Origin: Bacillota bacterium
GTDB taxonomy: Bacteria; Bacillota; Clostridia; Clostridiales; Clostridiaceae
Direction: 5' to 3'
Assembly (NCBI GenBank): GCA_023435985.1
Contig: JAEZKY010000213.1
Location: 1 to 64,000 of the forward strand
Length of the DNA: 64,000 bases
The position numbers were made by a program, and so were the translations under genes. Numbering within the stretch: the stretch's first letter is position 1; each line of letters starts with the position of its first letter. The notes beneath the pieces were generated by a model. That model ran no database searches and had not been told where the DNA came from. It saw nothing but the letters and a program-made list of their open reading frames with translations. Shown piece after piece: positions 1 through 8,530 of this stretch.

Positions 1-1570
1 GCTTTAGAGCTTCTTGTGCAGCTGAATCTATCGTTTCTTTTGATAACTCATTTATTTTTTTAAATTCAATAATAATTCCTAACTTTGATATATCTTTTGG
101 AATTATCATTACATCATATCTTCCATAACCACTTTCCTTATTTGATTTAACTTCATAACTCTCCGAAAGTGATACAAGCATTCCAAGGACAAATGCATGA
201 TATACTCTTTCTGGTTCCTTCCCCGATACATCAAAATAACTTAGATTATCTAAAACAAAATCTTGAAATATATAGCTGAAATTTTCTATATCCCCACATA
301 TTAATCTGTTTAGCATTTCTTCATATTTTTGATTGCTTAAAGCTTCTTTGAACCATTTTTCAATTAAATTTTCATAAAATATATGAACTTCTTCATTTGG
401 AATTTTAAGCTCACAGTTTAATCTTCCCCTAATAACTTCAGTTTTTGCAGCTTTTAAATATCCGCTCAAAGTCAAAAAACTCCAAATATTCTCATTTGAA
501 TCTTCAACTTCAGACATTACTATATTATCATCTATTATTTTATTTATTGATTTTCCTTCTATAAGTTCTTTAAGTTCAATTTTTATATTATTGTTGCCTT
601 TAAGAAGTAATCTTTTAATTAAATCGTTACTGCTGCTATTAATCCAATAAGGCATAAAGCCTTCTCTTCTATTTTTTAAATAATTTAAAACTGACCAAGG
701 ATTATATATTATTTCTCCACCAAAAACATAACCATTATACCAATACTTAACACCTTCCAGTTCATTAGAAGCCTCATAATACTTAGCTAGTTCCTCTACT
801 TCCTCTTCAGTAAATCCAAATTTATCATTAAAACTATGTCTTAGGATTGTATTTACTTCTAAATTATTTAAACCAGAGAAAATACTTTCCTTCGCAACTC
901 TAAGAATTCCTGTAATCAAGGATTTTTCAACATATGGGTTATCTTTAAGAGCTGAAGTTAATAAATTTCTTATAAGTGTAATCATTTCATCGTAGTATCC
1001 ACGCAAATATCCTTCTTGAATTGGTACATCATACTCATCTATAAATAGCATTACCTTTTTCCCATAATGCTTATTCATATACCTCATAAGATTACTTATA
1101 CTTTCTGACAAAAGCCCTGCAGATGGATTTCTCAAAATTATATCTCTAAACTCACCTTTATCAAATTCTGATAATTTAGGACTATCTAATAGATAATCAT
1201 GCTCCTTATATAAATTGGATAATAACATCTTAATTCCATCTTCAAAATTATCATAAGATAAATGTTTCTGATTTTTAAAAGTAATAAAGATAACAGGATA
1301 TCCCCCTTGAAGATCCATAATTTCTTTTTCATTTTCTATTTTTAAACCTTTGAATAAATCTTTAGTTTCTTCTTTTATTCTTATATCAAAAAAATACTTA
1401 AGCATGCTTAAATTTAATGTCTTTCCAAATCTTCTTGGTCTTGGTGTTAATATTATTTTTGCTCCATTTTCAATAAACTCTTTTATAAGGAGACTCTTAT
1501 CTACAAAGTAATTGTCTCTTTCTATTAATTCTTTAAAGTCAGAGTTTCCTATCTGTATAGTTTTTTTCAC
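1..1570 (-). CDS. AAA-ATPase-like / PD-(D/E)XK nuclease family protein, C-terminus cut by window edge
   Basis: The minus strand stays open from a GTG at 1570 to the left edge (523 codons). An SD-like GGAAGGGATGA lies about 10 nt upstream of the GTG; the in-phase ATG above it runs into a stop at once. The N-terminus begins KKTIQIGNSDFKELIERDNY and carries LTPRPRRFGKTLNLSML, the P-loop-like signature of the AAA-ATPase-like family (Pfam PF09820). VMLFIDEYDVPI follows as a Walker B segment near residue 150. Near the edge GRYDVMIIPKD and GIIIEFK are the D and ExK parts of a PD-(D/E)XK nuclease domain (PF08011). These proteins are common, often multicopy, in Clostridium and Bacteroides and have no settled function; a mobile or defence role has been suggested. 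A decayed relative lies at 4896-5670. Family call is sure, function unknown. Confidence 0.85.
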   Translation of the reverse strand, partial: MKKTIQIGNSDFKELIERDNYFVDKSLLIKEFIENGAKIILTPRPRRFGKTLNLSMLKYFFDIRIKEETKDLFKGLKIENEKEIMDLQGGYPVIFITFKNQKHLSYDNFEDGIKMLLSNLYKEHDYLLDSPKLSEFDKGEFRDIILRNPSAGLLSESISNLMRYMNKHYGKKVMLFIDEYDVPIQEGYLRGYYDEMITLIRNLLTSALKDNPYVEKSLITGILRVAKESIFSGLNNLEVNTILRHSFNDKFGFTEEEVEELAKYYEASNELEGVKYWYNGYVFGGEIIYNPWSVLNYLKNRREGFMPYWINSSSNDLIKRLLLKGNNNIKIELKELIEGKSINKIIDDNIVMSEVEDSNENIWSFLTLSGYLKAAKTEVIRGRLNCELKIPNEEVHIFYENLIEKWFKEALSNQKYEEMLNRLICGDIENFSYIFQDFVLDNLSYFDVSGKEPERVYHAFVLGMLVSLSESYEVKSNKESGYGRYDVMIIPKDISKLGIIIEFKKINELSKETIDSAAQEALK

Positions 1571-1785
1571 TAAATAATCATCCCTTCCATTAAGATTTAA
1601 TTTATAATTTACAACGTACACCAAATAGCCTTTCTATTTTACGTCAATTTTTTATATTATTATATCTTAATAAAGTATTTGCTTAAAACTCATGTTCTAC
1701 CGCTTACATGAGTTTTAGAAATCACTTTTTACTTATATACAATTTAGGTATATATAACTATTATAGCCTATAAATAATCTCCTTA

Positions 1786-1828
1786 AAACAAAAAACAGCC
1801 AGGATAAACTTAATAACCTTATCCTGAC
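1786..1828 (-). terminator. Rho-independent terminator after wall-binding protein
   Basis: Read on the minus strand just after the stop at 1839, CAGGATAA (1826-1819) pairs with TTATCCTG (1807-1800) across an 11-nt loop and is followed by a run TTTTTTGTTTT. Position and U-tract fit the terminator of the 1839-3575 gene. Confidence 0.8.
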
Positions 1829-1838
1829 TTGAGATAGC

Positions 1839-3575
1839 CTACTTAATCCAAGCGCCATCTGCTCCTAATTTATAACCATCTACTGTTGTGTTTGAAAGCA
1901 TTTCACCTGATGCCTTTAAATAATACCATGTTCCATTATCATTTAACCAGCCTGTTCTCATTGCTCCTGAAGACGGATCTAAATAGTACCATTGACCGTT
2001 GATGTACTTCCAGCCTGTAGCCATAACTCCGTTAGTTGTATCTAAATAGTACCACACTCCGCCAGAAGCCTGTAACCATCCTTTAAACTTAGTCCCATCT
2101 GCATTATTATAGCTCCAGCTTCCATTTGTTAAAACCCAGCCTGCCTGCACTGTGCTTACTGGAGGTGTAGTATTCCCTGCAGTACTTCCCGTATTAGTTC
2201 CAGTGCCAGCACCTGCTCCTTCGTTATCATCTGAAGTTTCAGAGCCCTTACTTATTATAGAATAAATTTCATCATTTGCATTCCAGGCAATTAAATTATC
2301 TTTATCATAAACTGATAAATCTGTATACTCTTCATCGTCATCCACTGTATAGACCTTTTGGAAATCCTCATCGTTATCAAATTCATAAACAGCTTCATCT
2401 GATACTGCCCATAGGTTTCCTTGCGAATCAATGTCTACATCACTTTCACCATTTGAAAGTTTTACATGATCATAATCTCCTAATTCGATATAATAAGTTG
2501 AACTTTTAGTCTTTAAATTAACCAACTGTGCTTCAACCGAATCACTGGTAACTTCATAATTAACTAATTTTCCACCAGCCACTGTGAAATTAGATTCATC
2601 GCCTCCTAAAAGTTCAGTACTTTTACCATCTGCATCAGAAAGCATATAGCTATATACATCCTTAGCATATTTAATTCCATCGACTTTTCCCGAAGCTTGA
2701 GTTTTTGATATAATCTGAATAGTTTCAAAGCTTACTGCTGTTCCATCATCTGAAGCAGAAATAGCTGTAGCACTTGAGCTTACCGTTATTCCATTAACTT
2801 CTTTTACAGTAACTCCGCTCTTAGCAGCCTTTACTGTAATCTTAGCTAATCTATAGATATTATTTGAGTCTTGTCCAATGACTTTAGCATCACTAACCTG
2901 AGCTGTTACATTAGAATCTTCATTATTAGTGTTTTGAATAGTAGATGTCTTTCCATCACTTAGCTTTACTTTTATCTTTCCAATATTATAGTCAGCATCT
3001 ACGTATTTGCCATTAGCATCTGTGTAAACATTAATTATGCCAACACCACCATTTGTACTGCTATCTTTTGCAGTGTATTGAGCTTCATACCATGCATCAT
3101 CTGAAAACTTAGCTCCTTTAAGTGCCATTATATCTTTAATTTCTTTAGCATCTGCATCATCAATTCTTCCGTCATTATCACTTTTAATCTTGCTTCTTAA
3201 AGCTACTGAAGCATTATCTAAAGTATCTCCTTCAAGATCATCCTCACTTACCTTACCTGAGGACAAATCAACATAATAATCTCCGTCATCTGCTTTAACA
3301 TACTTGCTTCCGTAAATTTCAGCCTTATCATCATAATCAATATCATCTAATTCTGAATATTTTCCATTACTTAAGTAATATGCAGCTTCATCCTTTTTAT
3401 AAGGCTGTCCACTTATATAAAATTCTCCATCCTTATAGGCTATAGCATTATAAATTTCTCCCTTTTTTGATTGTAATTCATCAGAAGCTGCTGCTTTTGC
3501 ACCACTTGGCAGTACTGAAACCATTGCTGCTACAATTACTAATAATGATGTTATTTTATTTGTTCTTTTAAGCAT
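1839..3575 (-). CDS. Secreted cell wall-binding protein with CW_binding_1 repeats
   Basis: 578 residues. A signal peptide (about 1-29, KR then a hydrophobic core ending GAKAAA) directs export. Residues 30-455 form an acidic region of unknown fold, related to the N-terminal parts of the proteins at 31209-33365 and 37504-39543 (shared patterns: KITxLLV, a KxGxIxNAIAxxDGxxY segment, and YYVDLSSGKVSEDD here versus YVVDLTNGEV there). A Gly/Thr-rich linker (about 456-478) precedes four to five CW_binding_1 repeats (PF01473; GWxxxNGxWYYL type) that would hold the protein on wall polymers, choline-bearing in known cases. It ends with the DGYKLGADGAWI tail shared by most wall-binding proteins in this window. 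The SD AGGGGGAAAAG precedes the ATG. It has its own terminator and looks monocistronic. Function of the N-terminal region is unknown. Confidence 0.88.
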   Translation of the reverse strand: MLKRTNKITSLLVIVAAMVSVLPSGAKAAASDELQSKKGEIYNAIAYKDGEFYISGQPYKKDEAAYYLSNGKYSELDDIDYDDKAEIYGSKYVKADDGDYYVDLSSGKVSEDDLEGDTLDNASVALRSKIKSDNDGRIDDADAKEIKDIMALKGAKFSDDAWYEAQYTAKDSSTNGGVGIINVYTDANGKYVDADYNIGKIKVKLSDGKTSTIQNTNNEDSNVTAQVSDAKVIGQDSNNIYRLAKITVKAAKSGVTVKEVNGITVSSSATAISASDDGTAVSFETIQIISKTQASGKVDGIKYAKDVYSYMLSDADGKSTELLGGDESNFTVAGGKLVNYEVTSDSVEAQLVNLKTKSSTYYIELGDYDHVKLSNGESDVDIDSQGNLWAVSDEAVYEFDNDEDFQKVYTVDDDEEYTDLSVYDKDNLIAWNANDEIYSIISKGSETSDDNEGAGAGTGTNTGSTAGNTTPPVSTVQAGWVLTNGSWSYNNADGTKFKGWLQASGGVWYYLDTTNGVMATGWKYINGQWYYLDPSSGAMRTGWLNDNGTWYYLKASGEMLSNTTVDGYKLGADGAWIK

Positions 3576-3730
3576 ACTTTTCCCCCTAAAATTCTTTCTT
3601 AGTTCATTATATCAAATACTTTTTATCTATCGTAGTATAATTGCTAATTAATTTGTAAAATAAATGTGTAATGTTATATTCATATTGTAATATATCTTAA
3701 ATCAACTCAATTTACTCTACATCCTAAAAT

Positions 3731-4786
3731 TTAATTGTTCAAATACTGCTTTTCCTTAGCTGGAATTCCCACAATTGATCTAATTCCATAATATCTGCAT
3801 ATAGACGTATTAGCATAATGATTTGGATCTTCTGTAATATCAGTTAGGTCATATAAAGCATCATGATGAGATAAAAATGGGTATTTATGTGATATCATTG
3901 GTGTAGAGATATCCAAATTTCCTTTAGCTTTTTCTGATAATATATATTCCTCACGTTGTTTAGTCTGGGTCCTTATCTCATAAGTAGACATAACATTGTC
4001 AAGATATTAACTATAAAATTACATGTAGCAAACATAATTACTGTTAATGCTAATCTTCTAAGCATTAAAATCGTTTTCTCATTAACATTCATATTTATAT
4101 TTTCAAAATCGAACTTTTCGTACAATATTCCAACTGATATTACAACAAAAACTACAACACAGAACCAAGTTCTTTCAGGTGAAGTTGGAGCTGCAAGCAT
4201 GCAGAAAGCTGCTACAAATGAAGCTATAACAAATATAATACTTTGATAAATACAATTGTTCTTCTTAAAATCAAAATATCTTTTACCTAAAAAGAATACA
4301 ACAGCTAATATTATAAAAATTGCAAATAAATAAGCTACCCAGAAATAACTTATCATGAAAAATTTAAATATAAATGAAAGATGTACCTCTGATTGTTCCA
4401 CTGCACTTCCATTTTCACTAGACCAACCTGCTAGTATTCCAAGTAAAAATAGGCTTTCCTATTAAAGTAAATAACTGTTGGTAAAACTCTCCCCATATTC
4501 TTCCACCCCATGAGAAATAGTAATTATGCATGGAAAATAGAATATCTTTTAAATTTGTAATGTGGGTTTCGGTTCCATTTATATAGCCTAGGGAATAATC
4601 ATCTACAAGTAATGGGGTTATTTAGAATATACATGGCTATTGCAAAGAATATAAGAATATAATGCTGGATATAAATGTGGTGTTTCTTATTGAAGGGGTT
4701 GAAAAGTATTTGTTCTCAAAGGTATTATAACCAATGAATATTTTTTGTTTCGTATTAATGAAAGTCTCTTTAATCTCTTTTTTCAA
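3731..4786 (-). pseudogene. Decayed DUF6056-type polytopic membrane protein (frameshifts and internal deletion)
   Basis: Pieces of one membrane protein lie in order in different minus-strand frames. A TTG at 4786 with AGGAG upstream opens KKEIKETFINTKQ. A frame change near 4620 joins FAIAMYILNNP to LLVDDYSLGYINGTE. YYFSWGGRIWGEFYQQL and LIGKPIF follow, then after a break near 4450 come LGILAGWSSENGSAVEQSE and the hydrophobic segments of 4401-3973. A last shift near 3980 leads to the tail ending NTSICRYYGIRSIVGIP. The order (LLxDDY, GRxxxxF, LIGKPxF, GxxAGWxxEN, ICRYYGI tail) matches DUF6056-like membrane proteins as I know them. The total is about 350 codons, so sequence is missing between GKPIF and AGW. 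The gene cannot make the full protein. The family name is less certain than the decay. Confidence 0.75.
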
Positions 4787-4895
4787 AGTTATTTTCTCCT
4801 TTGCAGGTTTATAATTGAGCCAGTTTCTTTTACTTAAATCATTTGTAACACAGTATTATACAATAAACCCATTTATCATAAAAGTCTCCAACATA

Positions 4896-5670
4896 CTATC
4901 TTTTTATAATAAAGTAATTTTTCTTATAAAAGCTAATGCCATACTTTATAATATTTTTATAGCCTTCACTTCTAAGTTCTAAACCACAACCTTTGTTTTC
5001 TATTTGTTTTATAGCTTCTTCTGCCTTTTCTTCTAATTCATCTATATCTTTAGCAACTTTAAATTCAATGACTATTGCTATGCCTCTGAGTGAAACTGAT
5101 TTAATGAATAAATCACTTCTTCCTGTTCCACCCTCTCTGTTGGGTTTTACGATATAATCATACATATTTGCTAAAGTTCCAACTACAAAGCCATGATAGA
5201 AATTTTCGTAAGCAGTCTTCCAAGTTCAGTTCCAAAGGTTTCAGCATCTCCATTAATTATTGCAGTATATAATTTGCTTAAATCTTTTTCCTTTACCTTA
5301 TCATGAAACCATTTTTAAATTTTTCTTCTTAGGAATAAAGGCAAGTTCAAAATTAGGCTGTTTAGCCGATTTCAATGATAAATTAATTACTGGATATTGA
5401 CCCATGTGCGAAGTATACTGTTCCCCAGCTTTCATTATATTTATTTTTTAGAAAAGGTACAAATTATCTTCGCTTCTGTTTTCAAAAAAATATTGTAGCA
5501 TACTCATATTTAAGGTTTTTCCAAATCTTCTTGGTCTAGTAAATAAATTAACATCTAGCTTTATTATCTAATAAATCTTTTATAAGCAATGTTTTATCAA
5601 TAAAATAATATCCTCTAGTTATAAGCATTTCAAAATTATCTATTCCTATTGGTAGTGGTTTAAAATTCAT
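4896..5670 (-). pseudogene. Remnant of a second AAA-ATPase-like / PD-(D/E)XK family gene
   Basis: An ATG at 5670 opens MNFKPLPIGIDNFEMLI followed by YYFIDKTLLIKDLL, the same N-terminal layout as the gene at 1-1570. Within about 35 codons the frame is lost. The out-of-frame remains of the P-loop region (TKKIWK, from FGKTLN-like sequence) lie at 5510-5580. The end of the nuclease domain survives as an open frame 5165-4896: GRSDLFIK and AIVIEFK are the D and ExK motifs. The remnant is under 800 bp against about 1.6 kb for an intact gene, so most of the middle is deleted. Confidence 0.8.
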
Positions 5671-5952
5671 TATATCACTTACTATTCATTACTTAGCTTT
5701 TCTTCTTATATTATATCCTATAATATATTTGCTTAAAACAAAAACACATTACTAAACATTTAAATTTAGAAAAGTACTTGCACTTGGAAACTTCTGTTTT
5801 CCCCGGGGATGCTTCCGAGGTCCGAAGAAGTGAGGTTGCTAAGTTTAACATTCCTCTAATTAAGTACTTCTACTTTATAATTTACTGAATTCAGTAGAAA
5901 TTTAATCCCATCTTAATTCTGATTCTTATTATATTACATTTTAATCCACTAC
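5671..5952. other. Intergenic region with a short GC-rich element
   Basis: No gene is seen here. Bases about 5784-5838 are clearly GC-richer than the surroundings and contain CCCCGGGG and the pairs TTCCGAGG/TCCGAAG. They lie between two copies of AAGTACTT (about 5772 and 5863). It resembles neither a tRNA nor a simple terminator; it may be an intergenic repeat shared with other loci, which cannot be tested from this window. Confidence 0.4.
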
Positions 5953-7536
5953 TTAGTTATATTTACTTTCCGTAATAAATCTTATATCTAACGTTAGTCT
6001 TAACTTTTGCATTGACTCTTTAATTGCTTCATTGAGCTCAAGCATATTTTTATTTGTCTTAACTAATTCCATATCACTCTCTATGTAATTATTTTCATTA
6101 ACGGCATAGCCATCAAATCCTGCTAAATATACTTGATGTACTGACAATCTTTTAAGTAAGTTAATTAACATTAAACCTGCATTATCAGAAATTAATTGAT
6201 TGTCACTAAGCAAATCTGAATAATTTATTATTGAATATAAATCATTTTTATTAGTAGTAATATTGGAAGTAAGTATCATTTTTTGATCTTTAGCTATACT
6301 TATTATATCGGCTAACTCATCAAACCTTTTTAAATTACTAATAAATATACAATCACTTTTTATTGTTTGCGGAATAAAATTAGTACTTATTACAAATAAA
6401 TTCTCATTATATATAATATCATTTATTAGATTTATATTTGTTCCTAAAGATTTACCTGGTGCAACTACAAGCACCTTTCTACCATCTATTATATTTTTTA
6501 ATTTCTCTAGTTCTTCGTTGTCATCTATATACTTATTCTGATAATTCATATATACTTCTTCGATATAATTTTTATCATATATAGCACGCTTTTCATCATG
6601 GATATTACTTAAAATATTACTTATTGATTTTACAGTAATAGTCTGCTTGTTCATCAAATATGTTGCATAGTTAGGATGGCAATCATTTATAGCTGCTAAA
6701 CAATATGGCACGGAATATCCCCATGGATACTTTGCATAAATATTATTTAAATGCTCATCTATTATCTCTAGTAAATCCTCAATATTGTATTTTTGTACCA
6801 AATTCGTATTTATATATTGAGCTAATAATTCTGTACATAAATTACCTGCACCTCTTCCCATACCAAAAACAGCTGAATCTATGATAATCGTTCTTTTAGT
6901 TTGTAACATCATTAATTCTTGTGCGTTTGAAAAAGATAGTTGCAAATTATTATGTGAATGAAAACCTATGTGTATGTCTTTATTAAGATTATTATCTATT
7001 AGATAATACATTCTTAATAAAGTATTCTTATACATAGAACCTAATGTATCTACAATGTAAAATGCATAGGGCTTTATATCATTAACCTCTTTAATAAGAT
7101 TTATAATATTTAAATCCTCATAAGTTGCAATACCCACTGGTTGGATAAAAACTTTATATCCTTTATATATTAAATCTTTGCAAACTTTTAATGCCTCTTC
7201 TATTTCTCTTTCATGAAACGTAACCCTTATACCATCTATGGAAGTTCCATCATAGATTGGGATATCATTTATAACTAAATTGGGATATGCTATCATGCCA
7301 ACATACATTGTATTATCATTTTTATCAACTATATAATCTTTAATCATAGATACATTTTTAAATAATGTTGTATCTCTATTCCCACCTTTATACGTTAAGA
7401 ATCCACATTCAATAATATCAATATTAGACTGTGATAATTTTGATATTATTTTCTTAATCCCACGTTCTCCAAAATTCCAATCATTAACATAACCACCATC
7501 ACGTAGAGTGCAATCTAAAATTTTTACATTACTCAT
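5953..7536 (-). CDS. HMGL-type aldolase with C-terminal MptE/DUF115-like domain
   Basis: 527 residues. The N-terminal 300 residues are a DRE-TIM (HMGL-like) metallo-aldolase: DCTLRDGG at 8-15, GFHSHNN at 191-197 (metal-binding His193/His195) and GMGRGAGN at 225-232. Members related to 4-hydroxy-2-oxovalerate aldolase join or split pyruvate and an aldehyde, so a 4-hydroxy-2-keto acid is the expected type of product. The C-terminal part (about 350-527) starts RKVLVVAPGKSLG and later has LLKRLSVHQVYLAGFDGY; this looks like the MptE/DUF115 fold found in some glycosyltransferase-like proteins, a weaker call. The start ATG overlaps the end of the KdsB-like gene by 8 nt, so the two are probably translationally coupled. 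I infer that it supplies or uses the keto-sugar activated by its neighbour. No terminator was recognised. Confidence 0.8.
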   Translation of the reverse strand: MSNVKILDCTLRDGGYVNDWNFGERGIKKIISKLSQSNIDIIECGFLTYKGGNRDTTLFKNVSMIKDYIVDKNDNTMYVGMIAYPNLVINDIPIYDGTSIDGIRVTFHEREIEEALKVCKDLIYKGYKVFIQPVGIATYEDLNIINLIKEVNDIKPYAFYIVDTLGSMYKNTLLRMYYLIDNNLNKDIHIGFHSHNNLQLSFSNAQELMMLQTKRTIIIDSAVFGMGRGAGNLCTELLAQYINTNLVQKYNIEDLLEIIDEHLNNIYAKYPWGYSVPYCLAAINDCHPNYATYLMNKQTITVKSISNILSNIHDEKRAIYDKNYIEEVYMNYQNKYIDDNEELEKLKNIIDGRKVLVVAPGKSLGTNINLINDIIYNENLFVISTNFIPQTIKSDCIFISNLKRFDELADIISIAKDQKMILTSNITTNKNDLYSIINYSDLLSDNQLISDNAGLMLINLLKRLSVHQVYLAGFDGYAVNENNYIESDMELVKTNKNMLELNEAIKESMQKLRLTLDIRFITESKYN

Positions 7537-8278
7537 TTGTTATTTCTCCATTTGCTAAACGTTCTTCAATAATTATTCTTACCTTTTCTAAATCTTTGGG
7601 AGTATCTACCGAAAGTGAATCTGAATCAACATAAGTGAATAACATGGACTTTCCATTTTCTATAAACCTTAAATGGTCAATATCTTCTATTCTCTCAATA
7701 CTTCCCATCGGAACTGAAACAAAAAAATCTAAAGCCGATTTGTTGAAGCATTCAATCCCTACATACTTGTTATATTGAAACAGCAATGTTCCCTTAGGAT
7801 AAGGAACAGGTGTACGTGACATATAAATGCATTTTCCCTCCTCCGTAGCAACAATTTTGATGTTAGCAAAATCAATTGTCTCTGCTGGATCAGTTAAAAT
7901 ACGCATTGCACCGCCAAAATAAAAATCATTTTGTATCTGCTCAGGTATAATTTTAGAAATAAGTTCAGGTTTAATTAACGGTTCATCTCCGTTTACACAA
8001 ATGTAATAGTCAGCCTCTACTTGTTCTGACACTTCATGAATTCGTGTAATATGTTCTGGGCAACTATCCGATGTCATAATATATTTCATATGGTATCTGT
8101 TACACACTTCAGCAATACGTTCATCATCCGTCGCTACAAATACATCTTGCAACTTAGCAACTTGTGTTACTTGGTTATAAACCCACCAAATCATGGGTTT
8201 TCCACAAATATCAGCAAGTGGTTTTCCAGGAAAACGTGTTGATTTATATCTTGCTGGTATCACTCCAATAATTTTCAT
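7529..8278 (-). CDS. kdsB: KdsB-like CMP-sugar (3-deoxy-manno-octulosonate-type) cytidylyltransferase
   Basis: 249 residues, the usual KdsB length. IPARYKSTRFPGKPL (7-21) with GKPMI is the CTP-binding signature, NGDEPLI (96-102) matches the QGDEPLI motif, and SRTPVPYPKG and SVDTPKDLE are the later conserved blocks. KdsB makes CMP-Kdo from CTP and Kdo for LPS, which Gram-positives lack. One motif departs: where KdsB normally has SGTDR, this protein has PEHITR (74-79), so the acceptor may not be Kdo itself. It lies upstream of and overlaps the aldolase gene and follows the Kdo-transferase-like glycosyltransferase gene. I infer that the three handle a Kdo-like acid. SD AGGAGGAG precedes the ATG. 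The fold is sure, the exact substrate is not. Confidence 0.85.
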   Translation of the reverse strand: MKIIGVIPARYKSTRFPGKPLADICGKPMIWWVYNQVTQVAKLQDVFVATDDERIAEVCNRYHMKYIMTSDSCPEHITRIHEVSEQVEADYYICVNGDEPLIKPELISKIIPEQIQNDFYFGGAMRILTDPAETIDFANIKIVATEEGKCIYMSRTPVPYPKGTLLFQYNKYVGIECFNKSALDFFVSVPMGSIERIEDIDHLRFIENGKSMLFTYVDSDSLSVDTPKDLEKVRIIIEERLANGEITNE

Positions 8279-8458
8279 TAAATCTCCTCCTATTTTTAAA
8301 TAAACAAATGTTAATATTTATTATAAACACTTATACATATATTATTTTACTACATTATAATTATAATTTGTGAATAGTTAAAGTTTTTTGTTATATTCTT
8401 AACATATAATTTGAAGCGTGTTATTTACCATAGTTTATAGTTTAACTATTAATGCGGT

Positions 8459-8494
8459 AAAAAAAGAACAGCTCTTCGCCGTTCTTTTTATTTC
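8459..8494 (-). terminator. Rho-independent terminator after Kdo-transferase-like gene
   Basis: On the minus strand AAAAAGAAC pairs with GTTCTTTTT around GGCGAAGAGCT and runs into TTTTTTTACC. It lies 40 nt past the stop at 8531, so the KdsB-like gene downstream probably has its own promoter in 8279-8450. Confidence 0.8.
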
Positions 8495-8530
8495 TTTATG
8501 AAAATCACTTATTTGCTACATCTTAAAAAG

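Noticed and set aside
1571..1838. Possible small gene or RNA between the first two genes
   Set aside because: Only a terminator hairpin and A/T-rich sequence were found.
3956..4246. Plus-strand open frame of 96 codons
   Set aside because: It lies opposite the decayed DUF6056-type gene and has no good ribosome binding site.
7529..8278. Evidence for lipopolysaccharide
   Set aside because: One KdsB-like gene does not imply LPS; no lipid A or other Kdo genes are visible, and the ribosome sites, wall-binding proteins and exporter type fit a Gram-positive.
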